NCBI RefSeq assembly: GCF_001540865.1
Contig: NC_033630.1
Coordinates: 4,285,909-4,349,908, forward strand
Length of the DNA: 64,000 bases
DNA from: Ananas comosus
Taxonomy: Eukaryota > Streptophyta > Magnoliopsida > Poales > Bromeliaceae
Reading direction: 5' to 3'
The notes under the pieces are model-generated. The model saw nothing but the letters and a program-made list of their open reading frames with translations, ran no database searches and was not told the origin of the DNA. Positions 1 to 9,707 of this stretch are shown one piece after another (the first letter of the stretch is position 1; each line of letters starts with the position of its first letter). The position numbers were made by a program, and so were the translations under genes.

Positions 1-204
1 AGCTGGGGCCGCTTCGTGAAACGCAACGGGTTGCGCGTGGGCGACCGCGTCGACGTCTGGGCGTTCCGGTGCTGCGACGGCCTCGGCATGGCCCTGCTGA
101 ACCGCAAAAAGGGCGACGAAGTACGCGAAGACAGCGATGATGATAAGTTCGATGCCGATGAACTGCTGGCAGCGGAAGGGTTACTGTTGCTGCAAGATTC
201 GTGA
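1..204 (+). CDS. B3-domain protein, C-terminal part (5' end outside window)
   Basis: The open frame runs from the first base of the window to a TGA at 202-204, so only the C-terminal 67 residues are present. It reads SWGRFVKRNGLRVGDRVDVW and continues AFRCCDGLGMALLN, which is the end of a plant B3 DNA-binding domain of the DUF313/REM-like type (gW..fv..n.l..GD.V..W.fR). It ends in an acidic stretch and the tail LLAAEGLLLLQDS. The gene at 2339-2920 has almost the same C-terminus, so this is the first unit of a tandem array. Relative to that paralogue it has an extra segment (KKGDEVREDSDDDKFDAD) before the tail; the remnant at 3242-3325 keeps part of the same segment. Proteins of this class bind DNA in the nucleus; the target is unknown. 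Its 3' flank is interrupted by a solo LTR. Confidence 0.8.
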   Translation, partial: SWGRFVKRNGLRVGDRVDVWAFRCCDGLGMALLNRKKGDEVREDSDDDKFDADELLAAEGLLLLQDS

Positions 205-269
205 GACTGATATGGTTCCTTACTCTGCGTACTCGATCTGCAAGATGGTTCTTTATTTCTGTTTATAGT

Positions 270-860
270 TGTTGGAAATAATAGGCAGCGGAAACTTACA
301 AACCGGATAGCCAACGTATCCGGGAACCGGAATCGGATCGGGTTGCTTGTTTTACAAGCCTTCTTGGATCGTCCTTGTCTCGATGCTTCTGGATCTCCCA
401 CGTTTCTCGCCTTCTTCCACGCGTACGCTTTACGTCACGTAACGGATCGCCTTACGTCACGGATGCCAATCGGAGAGGGCTACCAGAGTCCTCTCCTATG
501 TCCACACCCTAAAACCCCGGGAACGTAGGTGGAAATCCCAGAGAGGAAGATGAGAGAAAAGAAGGAAGATTTTGTAGATTCTCTAATTAGATCGTATTAT
601 TTTTCCCGTCGTTCCCACGGGAGAAAACGGGGACGTATATATAGAATAACGGAACCCCTAAATATCCTGAATCTCATTAGGATTAGGATTGAGATATTTA
701 TTAACATATAATAAATATCCATTATAAGATATGTTTCTTAACTGATAAGAAACATATAATTTATACTTATCCTAAACTTATTAGGATAAATCATGATCCA
801 CAACTTATGTGGATCGGGTCAAATCATAACCCGCCAATGTGGACACACCATATGGCAACA
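270..860. mobile_element. Solo LTR (591 bp), 5-bp TSD
   Basis: The element begins TGTTG and ends CAACA, the canonical TG...CA ends of an LTR with a short inverted repeat. It is flanked by a perfect 5-bp target-site duplication, ATAGT at 265-269 and at 861-865. There is no internal retroelement domain, so it is a solo LTR left by recombination. A second family member lies at 21431-22022. The empty site (tttatagtaataata) survives in the paralogous 3' flanks near 2977 and 3384. Confidence 0.92.
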
Positions 861-870
861 ATAGTAATGA

Positions 871-1040
871 TAATTAGTTCGCCCTCAATTTTCTACGAAG
901 TATAATCCTCGGTTCAATTAATGTAATTTGGGGGATTCGATCTGCACGATGGTTCTTTATTTTTGTTTATAATAATAATCAGTTCGCCCTCAAGTTTTTT
1001 ATGAAGTATAATCCTGGGTTTAATTGATGTAAGTGGGGGG
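871..1040 (+). repeat. Tandem duplication of B3 3' flank (~105-bp unit)
   Basis: The phrase beginning TTAGTTCGCCCTCAA, followed by gaagtataatcct, occurs at about 873 and again at about 978. The same flank also follows the second gene (from about 2998) and the third remnant (from about 3403). It is non-coding sequence of the duplicated locus. Confidence 0.7.
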
Positions 1041-2204
1041 ATTATTAAAGAAGCTAGGTTTGATTATAGTTTCTCTAATTTGCTATTCAATTAAGATTCA
1101 TTAATTTCATGGCGGAGCCTGATGTAATGTATACCCCGGTGTAATTAATAACATAATAATGCAATTAAATGATTCCATAAGCAGATGCCGAATTATAGTT
1201 TCTGAGTTTTTAGTTAATCTATTGTTGTGTAATTGGAACGTGATGATTCATTTACTCGGTATGTACTTTCGTAATGATGTGATGTTGCCCAGGTGTAGTT
1301 AATTACGTGGATATATGCCTGATTTTTTATGCTGATTTTATTTATTAATTTAATGAGGTAATTACTGCAGCAAAAAAGTTGTATTCCAGAGTTCTTGCTA
1401 ATTAAATTGTAACTCAGATATAATTCGCATTTTTTGAAAAAATTCGTACTGTATAATGATGTCTATCTTGCCTGTTGTCTTATCCGAAATCGACAGTCTT
1501 CTTCCCCGACAACAATATTGGGATACGTTGACAAAATATTTAACGACAAAGTAAATCTGAAAATTTTATATAACATTAATAGTGATGAAATAATTTTATT
1601 TTTAAAATATTTAATTTGTAATTTTAAAATTAATATTTAAAATTTAAAAATTTAACTTTAAACTTAAATTTAAAAATATAAATATTAATTTTAAGATTAC
1701 AAATTAAACATTTTAAAATTTTCAAATATAAAATATCAAATTTAAAATTTAAATAATTAAAATTTAAATTTATCAATTTAAAATTTAAAATTTAAAAATA
1801 TTAATATTAATTTTAAGGTTATAAATTATAAATTTTTAAAATTTATAATTTAAAATTTATAATGTAAAATTAAATATTTCTCGGAAGTGACGGAATTTTT
1901 GTCTAAAGAAATGCGTTGACAAAGGGCTCAAAAAAGGTTGCGCCCGTAAATTGCTTTGAATGGGTTAGCAATGACGAATTTTGATTTTTTTTTCTCAAAA
2001 AAAACAATGACGAATTTTGGTTTAGGCATTTGCGCATATAATCTCACTAAGACTTTATGGGCACAAACTATGTAGAGGAGGTGCGGATATGCGGATGGAT
2101 GCCACGTATGTACGGACAAAGAAAAAGAAAAAACATTATAGGGGGTGTTATCTCCCTCCTTAAACCGCCGACCAAACAAGCACTAAGTAATTTGCTAATA
2201 TACA
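1041..2204. other. Intergenic, AT-rich
   Basis: No gene is seen. Bases 1260-1440 are the downstream part of the duplicated B3 unit and are repeated at 3120-3220 and 4134-4220. Bases 1600-1880 are low-complexity sequence built from AAATTTAAAATT-like words, like the interior of the element at 40997. ORFs here are composition artefacts. Confidence 0.7.
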
Positions 2205-2347
2205 TGAGTGTTCAGCTTAAATATAAATTTTATCAAAGCCAGCAGATCCAACTCCAAACCCCCTAAATTGCTTAGAGATTTTTCTTTTTTTCAAGAAGTC
2301 TAGCGTCGGGGGTTTCTTAGAATCAGTTTTGATTTTTGATGTCCAAA
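2205..2347 (+). repeat. 5' leader repeat shared with 4600-4856
   Basis: The stretch from CAGCTTAAATATAAATTTTA through tctagcg-cggggg is repeated at about 4600-4700. The part from 2318 (TTAGAATCAGTTTTGATTTT) to TGATGTCCAAAA matches the subterminal sequence of a PIF/Harbinger-like MITE that is better preserved at 4730-4856 and at 41893 back to 41700. The copy at 4600 lacks a B3 coding region after the match. Confidence 0.7.
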
Positions 2348-2920
2348 ATGGAGAACGTGCTTGGTCATAAGCCCGGGCACTCCGCGCAACCACCGGCAAT
2401 GAAGAAGCCGAGGACAGACCCCCCAGCTGATAATGTCGGCACCGCCGCGGCAGGCACCAGCAATGCACCGGAGCCGTCGCGGTGCGTCGAAATTCTGTTG
2501 GCGCAGCTGCAGGTGGAGGTGAGCCAGCCGACGTTGATACAGCAGAAGAAGCTGGAAGAGTCGGACGTCCGCAGGAAGCAGAGCCGCCTGCTGCTGAGCC
2601 GCACAACGGTGAAGACGCTGCAGGATCTGATCAAGTCCGACAAGCCCGCGCTTGTAGTCGACCGCGAGCACGAGCTCCCCGTGAGGGTGTTCGACTGGCT
2701 GGGACGGGAGCTTCCCATGACGCTCAAATTCCTCGACTCCACCCGCAACTGCCGCCTCATCAGCGGTTGGAACAACTTTGTGAAACTCAACAACTTGTGC
2801 GTGGGCGACCGCGTCGACATCTGGGTGTTTGGGTTCTCCTGCGGCGGCCTCGGCATGGCCCTGCTTAATGCCAATGAACTGCTGGCCGCCGAAGGGTTAC
2901 TGTTGCTGAAAGATTCGTAA
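2339..2920 (+). CDS. B3-domain (DUF313/REM-like) transcription factor
   Basis: A single-exon frame of 193 residues starts from the ATG at 2339; the ATG at 2348 is an alternative start. The N-terminus is basic and low-complexity. Residues about 71-177 form a B3 domain of the DUF313 type: KKLEESDVRRKQSRLLLSR, then VRVFDWLGRELPMTLKF, then SGWNNFVKLNNLCVGDRVDI followed by W.F. The C-terminal LNANELLAAEGLLLLKDS tail matches the partial gene at 1-204, but the acidic KGDEVREDSDDD-like insert is missing. The family acts in the nucleus as DNA-binding regulators, and short intronless B3 genes of this type are commonly tandemly repeated in plants. The first ATG lies inside sequence resembling a MITE, so start and promoter could be repeat-derived. 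Expression and targets are unknown. Confidence 0.82.
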   Translation: MSKMENVLGHKPGHSAQPPAMKKPRTDPPADNVGTAAAGTSNAPEPSRCVEILLAQLQVEVSQPTLIQQKKLEESDVRRKQSRLLLSRTTVKTLQDLIKSDKPALVVDREHELPVRVFDWLGRELPMTLKFLDSTRNCRLISGWNNFVKLNNLCVGDRVDIWVFGFSCGGLGMALLNANELLAAEGLLLLKDS

Positions 2921-3241
2921 GACTGATCGTTCCTGCTCTACTTACTCGATCTGCATGATAGTTCTTTATTTCTGTTTATAGTAATAATAATAATTAGTTC
3001 GCCCCTTAACTTTTTATGAAGCGCACGTGTGTGGGTGTGTGTGTGTGCGCACGTGTGTGCGAGTGTGTATGTTTCGCGTTCTTATTGATACATTAATTAC
3101 TCTGTATGTTTTTTCCTGGATTATGGTGATGATAATGCCTAGTTAATTACGTGGATATATGCCTGATTTTTTTATTCGGTTTTTATTTATTAATTTAATG
3201 AGGCAATTGCTGCAGCGAAAAACCTGTACGTGAAGACGGCA
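2921..3241 (+). repeat. 3' flank of B3 unit 2, tandemly duplicated at 3326-3612
   Basis: The sequence after the stop (GACTGATC, CTGCTCTAC, TACTCGATCTGC, then a purine/pyrimidine stretch of GTGTGTG and GCGCACGTGTG) is repeated after 3325 with few changes. It holds no gene. It marks the duplication unit of the B3 array. Confidence 0.8.
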
Positions 3242-3325
3242 GTACGCGAAGACGACGTCGATGATAAGTTTGATGCCGATGAACTGCCGGCCGCGGAAGC
3301 GTTACTGTCGCTGAAAGATTCGTGA
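3242..3325 (+). pseudogene. B3 gene remnant: C-terminal 27 codons only
   Basis: The frame VREDDVDDKFDADELPAAEA, followed by LLSLKDS and TGA at 3323-3325, is the C-terminal tail of the 1-204 gene with substitutions. No B3 domain precedes it: upstream sequence is the 3' flank of unit 2 (GCAGCGAAAAACCTGTACG). The third unit therefore kept only its tail and 3' flank. It is non-functional as a transcription factor. Confidence 0.8.
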
Positions 3326-3612
3326 GACTGATCATTCCTGCTCTACGTACTCGATCTGCGTGATGGTTCTTTATTTCTGTTTATAGTAATAATAATAATA
3401 ATTAGTTCGCCCCTGAACTTTTTATGACGCGCACGTGTGTGGGTGTGTCTGTGTGCGCACGTGTGTGCGAGTGTGTATGTTTCTCGTTCTTATTGATACA
3501 TTAATTACTCTGTATGTTCTTTCCTGGATTATGGTGATGATGCCCAGGTGTAGTTAAATTATCGTGGATATATGCCTGATTTTTTATGCCGCTTTTATTT
3601 ATTAATTTAAAT

Positions 3613-3949
3613 GATATATACTTGGGTTCCATTCTAGAATTTTTTTTATAAATAATCCTATCAATTTTTATAATTATAAAAATATTTTTTTTAAAAAAAT
3701 AATTATAAAAATAGACCTTTAAATGCGGTGAATGATTCACCGCATTCATAACTCCTTATTAGGAGTAGAAAAAGAATAAAAACGGTGAATGGTTCACTGC
3801 TTTTACCACCGTAGAAATATAGAAAGAAGTGAGAAAAAGAAAAAAAGCGGTGAATGGTTCACCGCTTTTAAAAACAGCAAATCATTAACCGCTTTTATAA
3901 GACTATATTTATAAATAAAAATTTAACAGGTTTATTTTTTAAAATAAAN

Positions 3950-3987
<38 letters not shown>

Positions 3988-4133
3988 TCTGGACTCATTT
4001 CTTCAAAAAGCTGAGAAAACATAAGCTGCCATTTTAGTCCCCATTTATAGTTAGGTGAGTGGCATGATCATAATATAGATGAAACACAAACACTGTAGAC
4101 ACTTGGCTATAGAGGCAGTTAAGGCGGTTTTGC
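3613..4133. mobile_element. Insertion with hairpin cluster in third B3 unit
   Basis: The duplicated B3 flank is continuous up to TTTATTTATTAATTTAA (about 3612) and resumes at TAATTACTGCAGCAAAAAAC (about 4134). The 520 bp between is foreign to units 1 and 2. It contains several copies of GCGGTGAATGGTTCACCGC-like near-palindromes at 3725-3743, 3782-3800 and 3847-3865, and a (GA)n run next to an N at 3949. The class is not identified. Confidence 0.5.
3950..3984. repeat. (GA)n microsatellite next to an assembly N
   Basis: An uninterrupted GA dinucleotide run directly follows the N at 3949, so its length may be wrong in the assembly. Confidence 0.9.
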
Positions 4134-4599
4134 AGTAATTACTGCAGCAAAAAACTTGTATTCGAGAGTTCTTGCTAATTAAATTGTAACTTAGATATAA
4201 CTTGCATCCCTTAACCATTTGAAGAAATTCGTAATCTATGTGTGATGGTGATCTTTATTGGATTTGGTTCTTTGAATTCATTATTGTTCTTTTTGAGTCA
4301 TTCAGGCTTTAATTTGGTTTCATGTGGGAGAATTATTGACTGGTAAAATCAAAGCAAAATGTGAATAAAAACGTAAATATCAAATTCATTTATTTGTTTT
4401 CAGTTTTCTTTTTTCTTTTTTTTTTTTTTGGTGGCCCTGAAGATGTGAGTTTCGTACTTTGTTATTTCTGTGCATTGATGAGTGATAATTTACCCTCCGT
4501 TTATAATCAATTAAAATTCTTTGAAATTTATATATTTTATCTTTTTTTATTTGTAGTAAACTGAATGCCTAAGTAATTTGCTAAAATATATAAGTGCTC

Positions 4600-4900
4600 A
4601 GCTTAAATATAAATTTTATCAAAGCCAGTAGACCCACTCCAAGATCCCCTGAATTGCTTTTAGAGAATTTTTTTTTTTTTTCAAGTAGTCTAGCGCCGGG
4701 GGATCTCCTGTTATATATGTTTCCATATTAGGAAGTGTTTGGTCTAGTTTTTGAAAAGTGACTTTTAGCTTAATTAATAGAGCGTCTAGCAATTTCGTTT
4801 TTAAAATCTGATTTTGATTTTTAGAATCAGTTTTTTGATTTTTGATGTCCAAAATTAGAAGCAGTTAAAATTTACTTTTTGAAATCTAATTCTAATTTTA
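4600..4900. repeat. Copy of B3 leader repeat plus PIF-like MITE end
   Basis: Bases 4600-4700 repeat the B3 leader. From about 4730 the sequence (AAGTGTTTGG, AAAAGTGACTTTTAGC, AATAGAGCGTCTAGC, AAAATCTGATTTTGATTTTT) follows the terminal and subterminal order of the PIF-like element whose end lies at 41893. No coding region follows. Confidence 0.6.
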
Positions 4901-5539
4901 AACTCAAACTTTAAATTCTTATTTTAATTGAAAACTTATTACTATATAGTTCACGTGTGTTATTAGGAAGTTCTGGTACAGCCCAAACCTATATGAGCAC
5001 GTGACAAATGTGATATATTTAATAAAATTTTCTTTAAGGTAAATATTTAAGCCTATTAGATTTGGACTAATTAATATACCGATACTGCACATTTTACCAG
5101 TAGAGCTATCATATAATGCTTTCGGAAGCACAATGACTTGATGCTTCTGGCATTTTGGGCTTTTGATCAACTTTTTTTTTTTTTGTGACTATTTTTAACA
5201 ATAGATTATTATTATTATTATATGGGGACTATTTAATTCTAGAACGATCACGTAATTCTGAGGGAGACTATTATCATTCTAATTGTATAATTTTTAATTC
5301 AAGAACTAAAAGTCAGAAATCTTCAGTGCTTTATATTTTCGAAAGTATAATAATTCTACACTATATTTTACTTTCTTATAACTATTCAATGTGGAATAAT
5401 TTATATGTGAATTTTTAACAATTGTGCGTGAGAACATTTAGATGAAGTTTGCCCGAGTCAACTTTAAGTACATAGAGGCAATAAATTGTTCTATTCATTA
5501 ATGTTGTTAGTAGAGACTCTTTAGTTGGCCTAACAATTT

Positions 5540-5640
5540 TTTTTTTTTTGAGAAAAAAGTAGCACGCTACCTGCTTTATTTATTAAGCAAATAAATTTAG
5601 CTACATAAGGTGAGGCAGCCAGGATCTCAGAAGGGCGAAA
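5540..5640 (-). mobile_element. 3' tail of a LINE (minus strand)
   Basis: A poly-T run is followed by GAGAAAAAAGTAGCACGCTA and cctgctttatttattaa. This is the reverse complement of the LINE tail at 42520-42575 (AAATGAAGCGGGTAGCGTGC, tactttttgctcaaataaaaa). Only the extreme 3' end is recognisable. Confidence 0.55.
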
Positions 5641-6353
5641 AAGTAAAAGGACAAGAGGTTCGCGAAAAAAGGCTACGAAAAAAAAAACAGCAAAAACATC
5701 ATGACCAGGTCCAAATCAAGAAATAGGCATCCTCCGGCTTTACAATGTTTGGCTCACGCTTTTGCCAACACTCCGATACGATGAGTTGTTAGAGAAACAT
5801 TAGTGGGTAGATTTTTAAAAATAGAGTTATTTCTATCATGTCAGTGCTTCGTCTACCCTTTTATTAAAGGTATCAACATCATTTGGGAGCGACTGCTAGA
5901 GAGGCGTCTGCAGAGCGACGGGCTAAAGGCTCTAACACCGGTGGCGGCCACTTGATGTGTTGGAAATCCGGTACTCGCCCCGGTACCAGATCTTGAGAAT
6001 TTGCAACCCACTCCGATACCGACTGCTGTGGATTCGGTACCGATTGTTGAGATTTCGCAACGAAAGCGTCGAATCGGATTTTTACCATAAATCCATTTTC
6101 TCAGTAGAACCTGATATAATCATAAAAAAGAAAAATATATAGGTAAAATAAGATTCAATAAATAAGAAAAAATTACACATGACTCCTCTTCTATACAGAG
6201 TAGCTACAACCCGAGCCCTCTTTCTGAATCTCTTCTATCATTCTCTCGTCTTCTATAAATCTACAAAGAAGACAACTCTCTTTCTCTCCATGCACCCGTG
6301 CACTAGGTGCATACAAACGGTGGCCAAGCTTTCCAACCGTACACCTCTCACAG

Positions 6354-6354
<1 letters not shown>

Positions 6355-6395
<41 letters not shown>
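6355..6395. repeat. (CT)n microsatellite
   Basis: An uninterrupted CT run with no coding association seen. Confidence 0.9.
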
Positions 6396-6397
<2 letters not shown>

Positions 6398-6631
6398 CGT
6401 ACTATTTCTCACCCCCCTTTAGCTAATTAATTAGCCCAATGCATTATATATAATGTTCAACCAAAAATGCACTCTAATTCTAATATATTTAGGATTTCGA
6501 CTTTAATTAATATCTAAATTTATCTTAATTAATTTTTAATAGATTTAAATATTAATTGGCGGAAGAACAAAATAATATCAAATTATGAAATCAAGGAAAG
6601 ATATTGGAAAGTCGATTTTTTGAAGATCTAA

Positions 6632-7095
6632 AATACAATCTCATATTGGAGATCAAATAAAAAGAAAAAAAAAAAAACAACTTTTGGGGACCTTCCCATT
6701 TGAACCCATTTATAAGGAACTCGAAAAAAAAAAAAAAGTTAGAAAAGTCAAGTACATTTTTCGACTTCTAAAAGGGCATTTTTCTACTTCTAAAAATGTT
6801 CTACTTCTAAAAGTTTAACGTTTTTCTACTTCTAAAAAGTTTCAAAAAAAAAAAAAAAAAAAAACCCATCTGTCCAGNAATACAATCTCATATTGGAGAT
6901 CAAATAAAAAGAAAAAAAAAAAAACAACTTTTGGGGACCTTCCCATTTGAACCCATTTATAAGGAACTCGAAATAAAGGGGCTAGTTGAGAAAAAGAAGC
7001 ATCACTAATAATATAAGATGCCATAGAAGTTCTTAACTCCAAGCCTTCTAAAAAGTTTCAAAAAAAAAAAAAAAAAAAAACCCATCTGTCCAGAA
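6632..7095. repeat. N-separated direct duplication (probable contig overlap)
   Basis: The sequence starting AATACAATCTCATATTGGAG occurs at 6632 and again at 6879, immediately after the N at 6878. Both copies end in a poly-A run and CCCATCTGTCCAG (6877 and 7093). The copies differ in the middle. The N at the joint suggests two haplotype or contig ends placed side by side. Confidence 0.65.
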
Positions 7096-7759
7096 ATCAT
7101 CATTTATATATCTAAAAAACACTTCCACTAGTATGGCCAATGGCATCAAGACTTTCCATGCAAACAAATGATCTATAGTCTCGAACTCAGCGCCATACAA
7201 AATACATTAGTTATATCACGACCGCTTTCTTTTGAGTAGATTGTCCACGGTAAGCAGCAGTCTTTTTTTAACTGCTAGCAGGAGAAAAGTTTTAACTTTA
7301 GTAGAAATTTTCAGTCACCAGTTGGCCTGTATGAATAACAATTTGGCGTTAATTAAAAATTTTCATTATTAGAGAATCATTGTTTTATTAACTCATATTC
7401 AACGATATCATATTGATCTATTATGTTATCGACCTGCCAATAATCTATTTATATTTTTAGAACATCTGCGCGTAACAGAGATAAATTAAATTTATTATTT
7501 GACGAAACAAAACATTCCATCAGATGACAAGACAAACGAATTTGATATTTCTGTACATCAAGAAGTATGGAAGCATAAGCTTACATTAACTGATAGCAAT
7601 GTTATTAACCCTAAATTAAAGAAAATCTCTGTCCAATAACATAATCTAGCATATCATATCTATTTATCAAAAGAGTATTCAAATATATCTATTTATTAGA
7701 AAATTCATTTAACTATTTTAATATACTGGTTAATTTGTACGGTGAACCTACCACGTGCT

Positions 7760-8382
7760 TAGGGATGTCAAATGGGCCGGGCGGCACGTGGGCCGCCTGG
7801 CCGGGCCCGGCCTCGGGCCGGGCTACAGCACGGCATGGGTACTATAGCACTTGTGCTTGGCCTGCCCTGCCCGAGCTTTCAGGCCATGCTGGAGGCACGA
7901 CACGGCCCGAAATGGGCCTGGGCTATGCCGGGCCAACAAGAGGTAGGTGGTCCGGCATGGCACAGCCCGCTTGGGCCGTTCCAGCCGAGCCAGCTCGGCC
8001 CAGGGCCTTGGGATCTTACTTCTGAACTCCTGGAAAGACGGGCTTGCCCAAGAGTCAGTCCTTTATTCTATGGTCTATTGGACCAAAAATTCATCTTTTT
8101 TTTCAAAAAAAATAATATAATTTTATTTTTTAAGAAAAATAAATTTTTACTATATTATAATTAATTTTAATGATTTAATCAAAATATTAATTTAAATAAA
8201 AATATTTATTATTTATATTTTTATATTTTATACTAAATTGTTTACAAAAATTAAAATAAATATTTTAAGAGGCCGGCCAGAAGCACGGCCCGGTATGGCC
8301 CGTATCTTTCGGGCCAAAGAGCCGGTTTCATCCCGGCTATTGTGAGCCGTGTCGGTCCGATACGGCCCACATTACATCCCTA
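7760..8382. mobile_element. hAT-like non-autonomous element
   Basis: The ends are TAGGGATGT (7760) and ACATCCCTA (8382), an inverted repeat like those of the two hAT elements with verified TSDs at 44404 and 51808. The outer parts are rich in GGGCC and GGCCC words and the centre (8085-8275) is AT-rich. The flanking 8-mers (CACGTGCT and CGGTGCAA) do not match well, so the boundary or age is uncertain. Long ORFs inside are composition artefacts. Confidence 0.6.
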
Positions 8383-9149
8383 CGGTGCAACTTGGAACGG
8401 CCGTGGATTAGACTCTAGCAAGGAAGGAATATGGTTATAATAATTAGTCTTTTACTATATTAACATGATCATTTATAAAAAGTTGTCTCTGATAGGGCAT
8501 ATTATTCATTCATTTTTGGAGTAATATTACGAGAATAAGAGATTTGAGTTTGAAATTCTCAGTTTGAATTCCATCACGCCCATAATTTAATTTAATTTAC
8601 TCCTATCATATTCAAATCTATATTTTAGACTATTAAAAAGTCTGGAGCCCAAATATAAGTAAAATATTTGAACATAATTAAATTATTTGGAGAAAAATAA
8701 TTATTTTATATTATTTTACAGGACTAAACAATTTATCTATGTCCAGCTTCCTGACAAAATAAAACTGTAATTTTAGAAAAATTAGAAAAAGTAAGCACAG
8801 TAAAATTAATTTTTAATCAATTGTTGAGCAATAAAAGAAAGTGCAAACAAAATTTTATTTTAAAATAAAATTTTACTGAAATTTTGTAATTTATTTCTGT
8901 TTAGATTGTTTGAAAGCAGGGAGTGCAACAAGAATCGATCGTAATGTTAATTAACTATCATTAGTACTAGCTCTGTAGACCAATTACGTACCAAATTTAG
9001 TAATTAGTAATAATTAATACACAAAGGGCAAAAAGAATGAAATCGTGTTCTACTTAATAGTCTTAATTTGACCTAACAATTCATCTTCAACGCCGACTCC
9101 AATTCAAACTAGACTCCAATTAGCTTTTTTCCTTTTTCTTTTTCATTTC

Positions 9150-9165
9150 CTATATATATATATTT
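9150..9165 (+). promoter_or_regulatory. Candidate TATA box of SAUR gene
   Basis: CTATATATATATATTTA lies about 105-120 bp upstream of the ATG at 9270 and is followed by a CT-rich leader with a (CT)n run at 9204-9222. This is a typical plant core-promoter arrangement. Confidence 0.5.
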
Positions 9166-9269
9166 ACCCTCTCCTAATTCTAGTATCAAATCCCCTTTGC
9201 AACTCTCTCTCTCTCTCTCTCTCAAAAGCTCCCTTTTGATTTGTAGCTTCTTTTGCGCGCTTGATTTTC

Positions 9270-9707
9270 ATGTTTCTTGGCATGGACAGCATCAGCAAAG
9301 AGACGCTGCAGCAACACCATTCATGGAAGAACTTGCACCTTCACTGGCCATGGCCCGTAACAAAATTGCCGCTGCCGCCGAAGGGACATGTCGCAGTGAG
9401 CGTCGGGGCCGAGGGGGAGAGGCGGCGGAGGTTCGTGGTGCCGGTGGGGCACCTTGTGCACCCGCTCTTCGCGGCCATGCTCGACGCGGCCGAGGCGGAG
9501 TTCGGGTTCCACCAGATGGGGGCGATCGTTATTCCGTGCCGCATCGACTACTTTCGGTGTATCAAAAGCGTCATTGACCGCGACATCGCCACCAAAAAAG
9601 AAAACCGGCATACGAACCGGCGACGCCACTGTCGCCTTTCTCGCTTCGTCACGTACTTTCGCCACATGATGCGTACGTGCATGCATGTATGCATATATGA
9701 CTTGTGA
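9270..9707 (+). CDS. SAUR (small auxin-up RNA) family protein
   Basis: An intronless frame of 145 residues from the ATG at 9270, or 141 from the ATG at 9282 (MDSISKETLQ), which I favour as closer to family starts. Counting from 9282, residues about 33-100 form the SAUR core: PPKGHVAVSVG, then RRRFVVPVGHLVHPLFAAML, then AEAEFGFHQMGAIVIPCRID. SAURs are small, rapidly auxin-induced proteins; many promote cell expansion by inhibiting PP2C.D phosphatases at the plasma membrane. A basic C-terminal extension (TKKENRHTNRRRHCRLSRF) follows the core, ending at the TGA at 9705-9707. It is isolated from other SAURs here, although SAURs often occur in clusters. The N-terminal HSWKNLHLHWPWP is not part of the core. 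Confidence 0.88.
   Translation: MFLGMDSISKETLQQHHSWKNLHLHWPWPVTKLPLPPKGHVAVSVGAEGERRRRFVVPVGHLVHPLFAAMLDAAEAEFGFHQMGAIVIPCRIDYFRCIKSVIDRDIATKKENRHTNRRRHCRLSRFVTYFRHMMRTCMHVCIYDL

Larger units (their letters stand above)
4901..9149. other. Intergenic region with scattered repeats
   Basis: I see no gene from 4901 to the SAUR promoter. Separately listed contents are a LINE tail (5540-5640), a CT microsatellite, an N-associated duplication (6632-7095) and a hAT-like element (7760-8382). The rest is AT-rich and unassigned. Bases 5880-6070 are moderately GC-rich but have frequent stops and no recognisable domain. Confidence 0.6.

Noticed and set aside
1434..1640. 68-codon ORF at the edge of the AT-rich tract
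   Set aside because: Ends in low-complexity A/T sequence, no start support, no family resemblance.
3720..3870. CRISPR-like array (regularly spaced palindromes)
   Set aside because: Eukaryotic context, only three imperfect copies, spacers are A-rich and unlike; interpreted as a hairpin cluster in a transposon.
7735..8164. Two overlapping plus-strand ORFs rich in Gly/Pro/Ala
   Set aside because: They read through GGGCC/GGCCC repeats of a hAT-like element, with no domain and no conserved start.
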